This document shows positions 33,139-45,298 of a stretch of DNA of 64,000 nucleotides, piece by piece. The notes beneath the pieces were generated by a model. The model did no database searches. It saw only the letters and a list, made by a program, of their open reading frames with translations, and had not been told where the DNA came from. The stretch is from Capronia americana (Eukaryota > Ascomycota > Eurotiomycetes > Chaetothyriales > Herpotrichiellaceae). The position numbers and the translations under genes were made by a program. The stretch lies in contig JADWQD010000011.1 of NCBI GenBank assembly GCA_016110215.1, forward strand, positions 1,240,001 through 1,304,000, in the 5' to 3' direction. Numbering within the stretch: position 1 is the first letter of the stretch; every line of letters starts with the position of its first letter.

Positions 33139-33991
33139 GGCGATGCGATTCGATTTCAGATGGATGGATGGATGGATGGATGGATGGCTTGGGCTTGGGC
33201 TTGGGCTTCTGGCCCTTTTCCCAACGCAATTTGTTTCGTTCAGTCGTCGTGGACAGTGGAGGGGAAGGGAAGGCCCCTGCTCCTGTGCGGCGTCGATTTT
33301 CATACTACAGTACATTAATTGAAGCCTCGTGTGCATATCCTAAATAGGAGGGATCTGTTCCTCGCATTGAATCCAATCCAATCCGCTGCAGATCTTCAAG
33401 CTGGTGAAGCCTCCTTCTGAGAGCCGCGCCAAAGGATCAACGGGGACGAAGTTGCAGGGATGGATTTCGCTCCAAATTTGATGCTATGTAAGTTACCGTG
33501 GCTTTTCAGGGTTTCGTCCCTGGATGACTCTGAGTCCTCATTATTCGTCGCTTTGAGGTGCAATCATGTGCAGCACCGGCAGAGCAGAGAACCAAACATT
33601 AGCTTGTATATGTAAAATATTTGGTCTTGGTCATGGGAACGAATGTACCGGTCGAAAAAAAAAAAAAGGACTCTTGGTTCCCGACGTGATTTAAAGGGTA
33701 GACGTGGTAGATTCTCATAAGGTGATGGATGATTCCTACTGTCGGGAGGAAATCATCATCATATCATTTTGCGACACAAACATATCTTGCCAGGAGTACC
33801 TCGTGGACGATTCGATTCTGGATAGGATACCTTGACAGCCAAAGGCAGTCTGTGGAGATAAAGTAGGATAGGTGGTGCGGACCTGCGTCCATCCATAACC
33901 ACGCAACATTAATAAAGCACTGTACGTGTGGAAAGATAACTAGTCATTGGCAAGGGCAAGGAAATCAAGTCCCTTCCTTTTCTATCCAATG
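33139..33991. other. Intergenic region between converging 3' ends
   Basis: Contains the microsatellites above and an A13 run near 33656. No gene seen. Confidence 0.5.
33159..33208. repeat. (GATG)n followed by (GGGCTT)n microsatellites
   Basis: Seven GATG units run from 33159 to 33186 and continue into about three GGGCTT units, just past the stop codon of the membrane-protein gene (likely 3' UTR). Confidence 0.85.
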
Positions 33992-35485
33992 TCACAACTT
34001 TGCCGTCAACCGACGAGCCTGGGCGGCGTACTTGTCATGCTTGGTCCGCAACTCGGGAGCCGTCTTCAGCTCCTCTCTCCCGACCTGATGGCGGTGAGCG
34101 GCGTCTGGCCCGTCGGCGAGCCTGACGAACCGCGCATATGTCCACGCCTGAGGCAGAAAACTGTCCTGGGTGAGGCCCAGACCGCCGTGCATCTGCATGG
34201 CTTCGTCGATGACCCCCGCCGCCATGTTGGGTATGGTGATCTTCGAATGAGCGATCGCACGACGGCCGGCCCTGTTGCCCAGAATATCCATTGTCTCGGC
34301 CGCGTGGAACACGATGAGACGCATTGTATCGATGTCGAGCCGCATCTGCGCCAGGCGCTCGATGTTGCTGTCGAACTCGCCGATCAACTTGCCGCGCGGT
34401 TTCTTGCGTGGGTCGATTGCTCGCACCAGAGCCATCTCGTAGGCCCGTTCCGACTGTCCTATGAGGCGCATGCTATGGAACAAATAACAACGATCAGCTT
34501 GACCGACGATCAAGAAGACTTTTTCTCATAGCGGAGTGGAAATGGATGGGATAAGACATGTTTAAAATACTGACCAGTGGTGAATGCGTCCCGGCCCAAG
34601 ACGGCCTTGGGCGATTTCAAACGCCCGACCCTCTCCCAAGATCAGATTCTCGACTGGAACTCTGACATCGGTGTAGACGAACTCGGCGTGACCTTGCGGG
34701 GCATGATCAAAGCCCATGATGGTCAGATTCCGAGTCATTTCGAGCCCGGGCGTGTTGGTAGGGACGATGACCATCGAGTGTCTCCGCCACGGGTTCGGGT
34801 CCTCGGGGTTCGAGCACACCATCAGGATGTAGAACGAAAGGCTTTTGTTCAACAGTGAGCCGCCGAAGGTTTTGTGTCCGTTGATGACATATTCATTGCC
34901 TTCCCGGTGCATCCTACATGCGATCTTGGTAGCATCGGACGAGGCCACGTCGGCCTCGGTCATGGAATAGGCAGACATGGCCGTTCCGTCAAGCAATGGC
35001 TGAAGCCACTTCTTTTTCTGCTCAGCGTTGCAGTATTTGGCGAGCAGCTCGATGTTTCCCGTGTCTGGTGCATGGCAGTTCATGGTCTATCATGGAGGTC
35101 AATAAGGGCCGAGTGCGAGTCCTGTCCACGGGGTTCTTGCAGCAGGGTTAGGGGTGTAACTGACTTCGGCGGCCCAATAACATCTTCCCATGATCTCTGC
35201 ACAACAGGCGTATTCGAGATTGGTCAACCCCGGCGACTCTTTGAAAGTCTTGGGAAGAAACAGATTGAACAGGCCCGCGGCCTTTGCTCGCTCCCGAAGT
35301 TCTCTCATCTTGGGTTGGACCGTCCATCTATGGCCCTCGAGTTGGCGTTCCATCAGCTCCTCTGCCGGGATGCATTCGTTCTCTACCCAATCGTGGACTT
35401 TCTTGATGATTTCCACGGCTTTCGGGGAGAGCTTTGCTCGCACCGTGACAGGAATCCGTGCAATGGCGGGATGGTCGGCAGACAT
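33992..35485 (-). CDS. Acyl-CoA dehydrogenase (ACAD10/11-like)
   Basis: Exons 35165-35485, 34575-35086 and 33992-34472 give 437 residues. Flavoenzyme fold: helical N-domain (AEELMERQLEGHRW, GLFNLFLPKTF), beta domain (SAYSMTEADVASSDAT, the FAD/acyl contact segment, and YVINGHKTFGG), C-terminal helices (GPGRIHHCMRLIG across intron 2, MQMHGGLGLTQD, YARFVRLADGPD). It would catalyse the first alpha,beta-dehydrogenation of an acyl-CoA, in peroxisome or mitochondrion. The MTEADVASSDAT variant is typical of ACAD10/11-type enzymes, which act on long or 4-hydroxy acyl-CoAs; their kinase-like (APH) domain is absent here. Both introns (78 and 102 nt) have GTCAGT donors. ATG 35485 (MSADHPAIARI) is preferred over an upstream extension. 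Confidence 0.88.
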
Positions 35486-36503
35486 GTTTGAAAGAATAGA
35501 TGAACTTCCTGCTCGATTTGTTGTCCCCAAGGAGGAATGTTTTGTGACCGCCCAAGTTAGGCCCACAAGGTTCGAATCAGCTGCCGGGTTGTTGGTCCTC
35601 AAGCTCTCGCCAAATGGCCGCGAGGAGTCTGAATGATGTTTGAACCTCGCAAGTCCCTTTTCGCCCTTGGGGTACTCAGGACGAGCCGGCCTGCTTTGAT
35701 GCTGGACCTGTCGTCGGCAAAGTCGGCATGCACCGAGGGACGAGAGAGTCGGCCGAGGATAATCAGCAATCTGCGGAGAAAAAGCTCTAGGCGCAGTGAC
35801 AGCCGGCAGGATTACATTCTAACTACTTAGGATACCCCGGCACATTATGCTCGCTCCATCTAAGATGCTTTCGATGCGTGTCCCTCTTTCCTTGAGTTTG
35901 GAGCTCGGAAGGTTAGGGTGATCACGTTTGTGCTTGAGGCTCAACCATACGCAGTACAATACATAACAGAAAGATGGATGGGAGAAGCAATGAGTCCCTA
36001 GGTCATATTCCAGCTCAAGCCACCTGCCTGGATCTCATCACACTGACCTAATGATTGACGTCGACATGGAAACGGTGGTGATGCAAACCCAGCAGGTGAT
36101 CAAGCCGACAGTTTCCCCCACGGCCCTCATCTGGTAAAAGACATCTCCTCTCGGGTATCGGTGACCGGTAGTGATGCCCTGCTCGTCATCAAGGTCGGAA
36201 GAACGAAAGGCTTGTAGTGCGTGGTTGCCCAATGGACCGTCATTGGGTTGTATGCTGCAGCCATGGCGCCGGTGATTCTCCTCAAGAGATTCGCTAGCCG
36301 TGTGGCATGTTGCCGTCGCGGCAAGGAGGTGACAGACTCTCTCCGATCTCCGTAATTAATCAATGGCCACGCATACATGCAGTGGAGGAGAGGATGCCTC
36401 CCCGGTGTCGGCGGTCGTCGACGAGAAGGCGTGCATGCCAATTGCCACTCGTGGTGGCCGCAGGAAATCTACCCGCACAAGATTTGCGAGGCTCATCCGT
36501 CCT
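35486..36503. other. Intergenic region, no gene seen
   Basis: About 1 kb between two minus-strand genes. The frame at 36127-36441 (-) has no recognisable feature and no start context. Confidence 0.45.
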
Positions 36504-38263
36504 TCACACAGAGTGTTCGTCATTGTCGACTTCCCCATCGTCCTCGTTCGGCGTCGCCTGAGAGCCTGGAGTATGTGGCTTCTTCTGTATAGCTTTACAG
36601 ATCGCTGCCAGTTGCGCCACAACATGGTCCAAAAGCTCAGTGCTGGCCCATTTCATTACCCCCGCTAGCGCCATAAAGAAGGCCCTGGTCGTTTCTGGGA
36701 TTGTAGCATGACAAACTCGGAGAACATGCATGTTGTAGGATTGGGTATCTTCGTCCGATGTGATGTAGTGCACCCAGAGGAGTAGGACAGGCCCTTCCTG
36801 GGTAACAGAGAAGGCCAGAGGTTCCTTTGCTGGAAGGGTTCCCGGAGAATGACTTTCACTGAGCCGAGCGAGTCGACTCTGCATGATAAGCATGGACGTT
36901 CCAGATTGAGCAGCTTGGTTCTCGGCCTCGTACATGCTTCTGCCGGTGGCGTATGACTTCCCTTCGACGACGAGAGAAGGAAAACACGTCCGAGGTGCTG
37001 TCCCAGAGTTTTCGAAACCGAGTCCCTCTTCCAAGTGCAGATCCGTCAATATGTTCTTAGCATCCACGTTGCGGACTCCTGACAACAACGCCATTCTCTT
37101 CGTAATGTTGTCCTTCCAGTACCCGATTGTTATGTCTGGGCGAGACTGCTTAAGAAGAGGCGGTGAATGCGGAGGGGATGAAGCTATCCTGGGAGGACCT
37201 GGCGAAGCACAAGGCGTGTCTGGCGGATTCGGCTCATTTGATCGGTCGTTAAAAGTGTCCGTATCATTGAGAACCTCGTCCGGAGGAAGCGTGCTGAAGG
37301 TCCTCTGTCGGATTTTTGGTGCTAGAGATCGGTCCCAGTCTAGGGCACCATTAGCATAACGATCAACATTCATACGAAAACAACTTGATAGTACCTGCTT
37401 TCCTTCCAAGATTGAACACGCAGTCGAATATGTTCAAATTCATTTGTACCAGCGCGTGGGCCACCAATTCAACGCTATCATCTTCCCTACTAGCTGCATC
37501 CAGGACTCTGGGGAACATGCGGCGTAGATTGTCGACGACTGAGAAGACAACCCTCTCCATTCCTTTGTCGGGTTGGGCCTGAAGGATGGCGTTGACTCTG
37601 TGCTCAAGGTGTTCCGGGATGCCTTCATGCTGGATATAAATTTCAGCATTTTCAAGTGGTCCTAGGCGATATGCGGCAAGCGAGAGTGTCGATCTTGGAG
37701 TTGACTTGGTGGCCGTACGCAGTCTCAGCTCGGTGAGGCCTTGTGATTGCGAGACACTTGTCTGCTTTTGACCTACCATGTCGTCGGATGTTTCGAATGC
37801 TGTCTCACTATTGAGCCTTTCCAGATTTAGCCAGGTGAGGAGGTCCTTTGATAGGGGCAACTCCGTCACCGGTGTTGCACCTTCACGTTGTTGCTTGTCC
37901 GGCCTCTCTTCGGGTTCGCGCTCCCGCTTGGTGCGTGGAGGTGTAGTCGACGCCGGAGCCGGTTGAACAGAATTGGGCCGTAGGCCTTGTTCTTGGATGT
38001 TTCTGGAGGTTGAGCGAGTGGTCTTTCTGGAGGGAGAGGCTGAATTAGGTCGTAGGGCTTGTGCTTGGATGTTTTTGGAGGTCGAACGAGTGATCCTTCT
38101 GGGGGGAGTGGCCTTGCTGGAAGAAGCGGCCTTGTTCTTCTCCTTGGAGCCTTTGGATCGTTTCTCTGCTCAAGTTGTTAGCATTGGCGGAGGTTTAAGA
38201 AGGACAGAGACACATACGCTCTGCAAGCCTCTGCGTGGCGGCACGTTTGCGCTTCGGAGGCAT
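36504..38263 (-). CDS. Fungal DUF7924-like protein of unknown function
   Basis: Exons 38218-38263, 37395-38165 and 36504-37339 give 550 residues. The basic N-terminus (MPPKRKRAATQRLAE, RSKGSKEKNK) could serve as a nuclear signal and is followed by a tandem 24-residue duplication. The C-terminal half carries segments typical of the large fungal DUF7924 group: FPSLVVEGKSYATGRSMYEA, ENQAAQSGTSMLIMQSRL, LLLWVHYITSDEDTQ and an acidic tail. Function is unknown; these proteins are numerous and variable in Pezizomycotina, often in accessory regions. Introns of 52 and 55 nt; the first has a GCTAAC branch site. I am fairly sure of the gene model, less so of the family name. Confidence 0.72.
37957..38100 (-). 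repeat. 72-bp in-frame tandem duplication
   Basis: Two adjacent 24-codon units in the DUF7924-like gene: RRITRSTSKNIQAQALRPNS (38100-38029) and RKTTRSTSRNIQEQGLRPNS (38028-37957), followed by ASPS and VQPA. Confidence 0.9.
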
Positions 38264-38931
38264 TTCGAATGGACACGCAGTGAAGGTATGAGAAAGGAGA
38301 CAAAGACCGGCTTGGTGCCCATGCAAGAGAAGTGAAAGAGTCCTGCTTAGAAGGAAGCCAGTTGATGTAGCTTGCCGTGGCTTGAAAGAGAGGACAATGA
38401 AATCCTCGCATTCCTCAACCTGTCTGTTGATGCCCTGGGCGGCAAGAATGCGCCGTTCGGCATCGGGAGCGGTTGTCCAGAACAATCATCGCTGGTGCTA
38501 TCCAGCCCTCCCGTCGTACCTCCATAGAGTAATTAAATTCCAACAAAAAGGAATGTTTGTTGCACCGCCTTTGATTCGAAACGCATGAGTGAATGGTGTT
38601 GCTGGAGCAAATTATGGGTCGCAGATCATAGAGACGGAGAGTTGCATGTTGTTGAATCCATCGTTGCTGTATCAAGCAGCGGCATTAACGTTCATTAGTC
38701 TGATGTTAGAAAAAGCTAAATACACGATAGCGTACAGCTAAGCAGTAACGTACAGCTAAATACACAATAGTGTACTAGTGGACTACTAGAGGCTTAGGGT
38801 TAAACGCCCACACTTGGTGCCTATTATTTCAACGCCCAGGCCGCGGCTGACAATTCTGGTCCTTTGTTAGAAGCACCCCTAGGTACCTGCTCTATGTATC
38901 ATGATGGAGGGTTTGGATCTATCTTATTCCG
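38264..38931. other. Intergenic region with diverged 21-bp direct repeats
   Basis: No gene. Two copies of gctaaatacac(g/a)atag(c/t)gtac lie at 38715-38735 and 38755-38775; they differ only by transitions at CpG positions. A single ttaggg hexamer near 38796 is not a telomere array. Confidence 0.6.
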
Positions 38932-40557
38932 TCACAACATGTACCGGAAACCTGGTGCCGTGGCTGACAGAACCCCCGGCGCAACTTCATCCTCGGTCGT
39001 CTCAGCCTTATCTCGCGCAGCAAGCTCGACGGCCTCCCTATTCACCAGCTTCGCATTCTCCTTGACCAGCGCCCATCGCAACACCAGCGTGGCCAAGAAA
39101 CACGCGACGCAGAAGCACGCATTCGCGATCATGGCGGACAGATATCGCGGGCCGAGCTGCTTCAGGTACATGTACGGGCTGTAGATCTGCGCGACGTTTC
39201 CGAGCGTGTTGATCAGCGCAATCGCCGCACTGCGCTTCTCCACGGGCCGCGGCAGGGTGGACGATATCCAAGCCAGGGCCACGTTGTAGCTGCCGTAGAC
39301 GCCGCCGAGCATGAGGAACAGGCTCACGTACCGCGCCGCCAGAGTCATGCTGGTGGCCGCGATGATGTACCCGGCCATGGCGAACGAGATCGGGGCGAGG
39401 ATGTGCATAGAGCGCTCCGAGAATCGATCGCTGGAGAAGGAGATTGCCAGCGCCACGATGGCGGCGAAGACGTACGGTGGCGCGACAAGCAGCAGCGTCT
39501 CGACTTTGCCGTAGCCAAAGGTGGCGACCAGGGTCGGAATGAACGAGGTGACGGCTCCGGCGCTTGTCTTGGTGATGATGATCAGGGCCAGTAGCCAGAC
39601 CTTGTAGTCGCACACGGCCATACGCACGCCCAGCAACAAGCTTCCTCTTTCGGTGTCGCGAGAGCCGTCCACCTCCTCCAGCCGACGGACGGCGATGGCT
39701 CGTTCCTGTGCGCTCAAAAACCGCGTGTTGTGGGGAAAGTCGGGCAGGATCAACATGGCGGCCAGGGCGACGAAGACGGTGATGGAGGCTTCGATGATGA
39801 ACAGCCATTTCCAGGCGGCAATGCCCATGGCGCCGTCGAGACCAGACTGGATCCCCGCGCCAATCAAGCCTCCGAGGCCGCCGGACAGGAGAGATCCCGT
39901 GTAGAGAATCGACATGCGCAGCGCCAACTCCTTGCGCGTGTACCATGAACTGAGCGCGAACAGCGCCCCGGGGAAAAACGGTCCTTCGACGACTCCGAGG
40001 AAGAAGCGCACGACAACCAGCCCGCTGAAATTGTGCGTGACGGCGGTCAATCCCGAAAGGACGCCCCAGGCGGCCATGCAGCAAGGCTATAGAGACCACG
40101 TCAGAAGATTCGGAGCCACTCTCACCCCGGGGCAGGAAGATATAACAAGGCTTACCAGGTAAATGCTAGGCCGAACTCTCGTGAGCAGGAGATTCGAGGG
40201 GATTTGAACCGTCAGATACCCGGCGAAGAAGACCGAGATACAAGTACTGAATTCCGAGCCTTGCAGGTCGAGGTCCTTTTCGATGTTGAGCACTCGCGCG
40301 CTGGCCAGAGCATTGCGATCGAGATAGCTAAGAGAATGGCACTGCATTGGCTCCTGCTACGGACGGGATAGCACCAGAGACAGGACTCACTTCAGCACAA
40401 TGATGACGCACAATATGGGCATCAGTCGCAGGTCCAGCTTCCGTACAAGCCTCCGTTCCGCCGCCACATAGTCTTCGCGGGAGAGGTGACTCAGGTCTCC
40501 CGGCTGATCAGAAGATCTCTCGACCATCGCGGCCTGCTCGACTTCGACTTTCGACAT
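38932..40557 (-). CDS. MFS permease, anion:cation symporter (allantoate permease/DAL5-like) type
   Basis: Exons 40391-40557, 40156-40327 and 38932-40086 give 497 residues. The family imports organic anions such as allantoate, vitamins, nicotinate, tartrate or aromatic acids with protons. Visible marks: N-terminal cytosolic KLDLRLMPILCVIIVLNYLD leading into TM1 with YLDRNALASARV, the family's NYLDR motif across intron 1; CISVFFAGYLTVQIPSNLLL in TM2; VVRFFLGVVEGPFFPGALF in TM4; WYTRKELALRMSILYTGSLL in the TM4-5 loop. Twelve membrane segments can be traced. Introns of 63 and 69 nt keep phase. Upstream codons to 40827 are open but unlike the family, so ATG 40557 is chosen. Neighbours suggest a role in uptake for a catabolic cluster. 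Confidence 0.88.
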
Positions 40558-41233
40558 GATGGGCGTATATCTCGGCTCGGCGGTCGACAGAAGGGATCCC
40601 ACCACATTATCTCGAAAGCGCCTCCATCTTTTATATATGGCCTTTCCCGACTTCTTGTCCCCCACTCTCCACTCCCGAGCCATCTGTTTTACGGAGACCG
40701 GGCGACCCAGAAAATCCTGGGGTGTTGGATAAGACTGTTGCTCCCCAGTGTCGGTCGTCAACCGAAGTCGGCGGCGCGGGGCAAAGATCCCAACCCGGCG
40801 ACTGCGCTTCGGACAACGACCGAGCACATCCCCAACGCTAATGCGCGACTAGGAACCGCACCCGAAGGTCTTCTGCAAAGGCGCCGCCATACTGTGCCTT
40901 TACCAAGATTCGTAGATAGACGGAGTAGCGGCCGCAATAACAGGTCTCGACTTGTAAGCGAGGAACAAATTTGCTGTGTTATTATCGATACTGGCTGACT
41001 ATCAATGGTTTGAATCGCGACGTCGAAGCAGCAGTGTGCCCACTATCTTGTCGACCTACATTTCCTGCCAAAGGCGCATTACGTAGATCACCTTGTGCTC
41101 CTTGCTGTCTGAATAGTTGATAATGCCTAGATCTGAGGTGCATCGACCATCAGTCTGACTTCTGGATTTTGTTTCTGTGCAATCAGCCACATCCGCCAGA
41201 GAAGTAATATATCCTAAATGCGGGGTGGTAGGA
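40558..41233. other. Intergenic region (promoter side of the permease)
   Basis: No gene seen between the permease start and the carrier 3' end. Confidence 0.45.
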
Positions 41234-42233
41234 TCAGAGAACGGTCGAGATCTCTCTTCGTCCTTGATTCAATAAAGCAGTGACCTGGTCGAATACCGCG
41301 AATGTAATTCCGCTGGAAAGCTATTGCCCGGGTTAGACAGTGCAAGAGAATGAATCTCGAACAAGGGTGACCGCTACTTACCATCAACCTGACAAGTCTG
41401 GGAGTCGTCGCTCGCCAGAACACTGTAATACCTTCGTGTCGGAGCATGGAGCGTCCACATGAAAACATGCTCCGGTGTGTGCTGTCCACACTCTGCATTC
41501 TCGTCTTAATGTTGTCGAAGGGCATCGATGCATACCTGGAAGATCAAGTCAGCGGTGATCTTTGTCAGTAGGGTTTGGAAACCGACGTTGTCACAGCCCC
41601 GCTCAAGGCACCTGCAAGCAGCGTTGAGCCTGCGTTATCCAGCCTTCTTCCCAGACTCGTCGTCACAACCCAATCCTTGATAGCGCCAAAACTGGCAAAC
41701 CGGACTGCCGAGTTGGTCCCCTGCTTGCACACGACGGGACCAACGCCTCTCCACAAGCCCAGCAAGCCATGAATCCTGACCACTCGTCCGGCCACGCCGA
41801 GGGTACTTTCCGCCCTGGCACCCGCCGCAGCCATGTCTATCGACTGTGTTTTTACAACTTCAGCTGGAGTGACGACCAGAATCGATTCAGCGATGCCCCC
41901 CGACAGGCCCGCCAGAATGTTGACAAAGACACTGTTTGGTCCCATCACCGGTTCGAGCACACTCTTGCTGCTCTCAAAGCTGAAGAACCGTACTCCTCCC
42001 TTGGCCGTGTTGGAGGCAATCAGCGCTGGAGATCCTGCATAGATGCCCGCGATGCCTTGCGACTTGAAAGCTGACCGGAATATGGCAAACGACGACAAGG
42101 GTCTGCCGTTGCCGCTTGGAGGAAGCTGTCGCCGTGTTTTGAGGAACTCCGCAGGGTAGGTGACAATGGTCTCTGAGGCCCCAGCAATCCCTCCAGCCAG
42201 AATTGCCACGGTGCCCGACGGTTTAGACGACAT
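41234..42233 (-). CDS. Mitochondrial tricarboxylate (citrate) carrier, CTP1-like
   Basis: Exons 41587-42233, 41382-41535 and 41234-41320 give 295 residues. Three solute-carrier repeats each hold a Px[DE]xx[KR] signature: YPAEFLKTRRQL, TPAEVVKTQSID and MPFDNIKTRMQS. The repeat structure and segments such as GGVRFFSFESSK, LAGLSGGIAESILVVTP and KQGTNSAVRFASF match the inner-membrane citrate/malate exchangers. Placing the last acceptor at CAATAG (41321) rather than the nearby TTCCAG restores SSGITFAVFDQVTALLNQ and a stop at 41234; the alternative frame stays open to 41214 with unrelated sequence. Intron 1 uses a GTCGGT donor. A paralogue of the housekeeping carrier beside permeases and a regulator suggests a dedicated metabolic role (inference). 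Confidence 0.87.
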
Positions 42234-42842
42234 GGTGTCGCACGGCTTCGGTTTGGCAGGCAGTACCGTTAGCTCTGGCTAATGTGAGTTACAGTGCTGA
42301 TTTTACTCTCGCTATTTCAATTCGTTTCGGAGGGAATGTTGGTGCAAGGTAGGTGCGATCACAATTCAATTAGTTATACGATCAGAATTGTCCGAGAACT
42401 CGTCGACCTTTTGTCCAGGGACCTCCTGGTGAACCCTTGAGAGATCTAATGTTCGCATTCATTCTGTCGACTTAGGCACATAGCAACAGCATCATTGTCT
42501 GATTCTTGCTCGTCAGCCCCTGAAAAGGGGGAATTTGGCAGTCTCGTACCTTCGGTCAATGTCCAGTTGTATGAAACTAACCCTGATTGGCTAAAATTGA
42601 CAGGCGGTGTTGCCTTCGGATATTGACCGAGCCTGGCCTCAGCAGTCGCGGGCAGACTTCAACGAATCGATTGCCGAAACAGGAATGTTGAGATGCGCGA
42701 TACGCATGCGTGAATCTGACCGGAGACAATGCCAGCGGTTTTCCAGGCGGCGGCCCCGAACGACTTTTGGCAAACAGCCCATCCTTGGGAGTTCAAGTTT
42801 CTCCATACCAAGACGACGTTGCTGACGCCCATCATTGTGCTG
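42234..42842. other. Intergenic region, no gene seen
   Basis: Promoter side of the citrate-type carrier and 3' side of the Zn2Cys6 gene. Short open frames only. Confidence 0.45.
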
Positions 42843-44903
42843 TCAGGGGTTGCACAATGAGGAATGTACATCGGCGGCCAAAAAGAAGTCATCGTCGAAC
42901 CACGTGTCCATCTCCGCAGTCATCGAGACATCACTCCACTGCTGCGGCAGAATAGCGCCAGGATCCACGGACGCCCATTCATACGCGTTCGGTTCCTCTG
43001 ATGGTATGCGCGGAAGCTCCAGCACGTCTGTCGATGCTCTGGTTGGACCTTCGAGAGACACGTTCAGACGCCCGATCTCGCGTTGAATGAGCTGGATGGC
43101 TGTGCTGATGATTGGAGCCGATGCCTTGACGCTTTCCAGGGCGTTGATGCAATATATCAGCTTCGAGATTGGTACCGAGGAGTCAGTTGTGGAGGCCTGG
43201 ATCTGGAGCAGGAAGATGGAAGCGGCGGTATAGACGCAATATATCAGGGCTGTCATGACATGTCCGTGGCCAAAGTTGCGCGTGTACAGGTCAAATATGT
43301 TAATGATGGCATTGGCGGCTGTGCTGCACTCGGCGACGTGATGCTCTAGGTTGTTTCGCAGCATCTCGGAAGTTCCACGGGCGCATACTATTGGTCGATG
43401 CAGCTGAATTTTGACCATGTGGAACATGGCATTCAGGGTTGCGACATGCGAGGGTGGACAGTAAGAAGGTAGATCTGGAGGTGACATCTTCAGAAACAGA
43501 GGCAGTCTGTCCCACCAGTCTTGCAAGTTCGCTGTCTCGTTAGCCACGTGAATCATTGTTGCCTCCTCGGAAATCTCGTTCAATGGGTCGTAAAGCTGGA
43601 GCAGAATTCGGTGGAGGACTTCGGATAAAGAGCACATATTGATGAAACAGGATGTCGCATGGCTTTGTGTGGGAGGATAGTTCTGTTCGTCATCAACCCC
43701 AACGCCAGACGGTGACCAGACCTCAATCTCGGCGGAGTCATCCAGCAAAAGTTGTGGAGGGCTGGCATACGTGGCTAGAATCACTGGCTGCCTTCCCAGG
43801 TAGAGACATAGCAGTTTCTCCCAGCAATAGCAGCTCCAGAACAGGCGATTTCGAATCTCGATGTCCTCATCGCTGAGTCCGGCCGTCGCGGCATAGCTCC
43901 GGCTGTCGATGTTCAGCCCCAGGTCTTCCATCAGTCGGATGGCCATTCCCGTATACAGCCACGCCTGGGTTCTGTGTCCCTTGCCTGTCGCTTGGGCACT
44001 GAGCAAGAGCAGAGCCTGGACCTCGGGGATCTTGCCCGGCCCGTGTCTGACATCGTCAAAAACGGCCGCAATGGCTTGACGATAGAAGTGAGCACCTCCA
44101 TCGTAGGGCTCTAGCAAGGCGGACAACTTCGGGTCGGCCCTCGCCCATCGCACCGAGTGTGCCAAAATTGTATTCAGCAAGCCGGCCGAGTAGTACGGAC
44201 CGTTGGTCTTGATGTCCCTGGTGAAGGCAGGTCGGTAAACGAAGTTGAAAAGGGGCGATACCCACGTCCAGTGGTCGCGAAGCAATGACTTCATCGGCTC
44301 CGGCGTGTTAGAGAATTGCTCAAAAGCTCGTTCCTTCCATGCACTGTTGACCAATTTGTCCTTGCCGCTTTCCCCGGCGGCCCTGTGGGAGGGAAGTGAC
44401 GGAGCGGTTTCATTCGCGTCTTCACGCTGACGGCCAGGAAGGCGGAAGAAACTAGTGGTCCCGTGGAAGGTCAGTCGGCCGTCGTCAACCTGGAGACCCT
44501 TGAACTGGGCGACTCTTGTGCTGTCGGCACCCTCACCCTGTCTGGAATCGAGGTCGGTCTGAGCAGATCCGGCTGTGCTGTGACCCGAAGGCGATACTGT
44601 GTTTACTGGTGAAGCACATTCCAAGGCACGAAGCCGAGCTTCGAGGTGGGCGACCTTGTGCTCGAGAGCTCTGGTGTAGGCGAGAGTTGGGGCCAAGCCG
44701 TATTGGCAAGTATCACCTCGCAACGAGCATCTTGAACAAACTGGGGTTCCCCCATCGCATTTGACCTATCTCCGACGGCTTAGTGAAGGAGCACGAGTTT
44801 GGGGTTGGCGGACTATTACCTTGCGTTTCCTGCAGGTTTCGCAGCTGAAAGCCCGCCGGCGTTCGGGCCTTGGACCCGATAGCTGGCCACTTGCATTGGG
44901 CAT
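42843..44903 (-). CDS. Zn2Cys6 transcription factor
   Basis: Exons 44820-44903 and 42843-44765 give 668 residues; the 54-nt intron cuts the zinc cluster, as is common. The joined cluster is complete: CETCRKRKVKCDGGTPVCSR with CSLRGDTC (C-2-C-6-C-6-C-2-C-6-C), followed by a coiled linker (YTRALEHKVAHLEARLRALE). The middle homology domain shows HWTWVSPLFNFVYRPAFTRD, LLNTILAHSVRWA, AWLYTGMAIRLMEDLGLNID and RLFWSCYCWEKLLCLYLGRQ. The acidic C-terminus (MDTWFDDDFFLAAD) could activate transcription. Start ATG 44903 (MPNASGQ) is chosen for proximity to the cluster. It lies between two transporter pairs and is the natural candidate regulator of the surrounding genes; targets are not shown by sequence. 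Confidence 0.88.
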
Positions 44904-45298
44904 CCTCGCAGTGTGCACGAGGAGCAAGAACTGCAGATGAGATGAAGTGAGGTTGAACTGATATTGACTCGCTGTACGCACCATGACAGAGCGTCCTTGG
45001 CACTCAGGACCCGGTGAATGCTCCGTCCTCGGGTAGCTTACCCGTCCTTGGCGGCAAGCCACCGAACTCTAGGCCTGATTAAGTCTGGTGCAGGTGCCCC
45101 TGGCACCCTGGGCACCCCTAAAACAACGCCTAAGCAGCCACTCACCCTGATGAAGCCTACATCCTCCGTACAAAAGGTAGCGGGATGTCTACTATGGTTG
45201 CCAGCACAAATTGACGGCACCTACGGGTTCTGATTTTGATCGATGGTCATTTCTATGACCAGTAACAATCTTTCTACCTGAGCTATTTGACGACCAAC
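44904..45298. other. Intergenic region, promoter of the Zn2Cys6 gene
   Basis: Contains a cytosine-rich quasi-palindrome around 45090-45120 (ggtgcaggtgcccctggcac). No gene. Confidence 0.4.

Noticed and set aside
35569..35578. B-box-like ggttcgaatc suggesting a tRNA gene
   Set aside because: It lies just upstream of the acyl-CoA dehydrogenase start with no matching A box or cloverleaf; a similar hit near 59742 is inside coding sequence.
38790..38802. Telomere-like ttaggg
   Set aside because: A single hexamer, not an array.
39038..40099. 353-residue minus-strand frame overlapping the MFS permease
   Set aside because: Same strand, other frame; lacks membrane segments, whereas the permease frame has the family motifs.
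41214..41320. Alternative 3' frame of the citrate-type carrier ending at 41214
   Set aside because: It gives basic sequence unlike carriers; the other acceptor restores a conserved final helix and stop at 41234.
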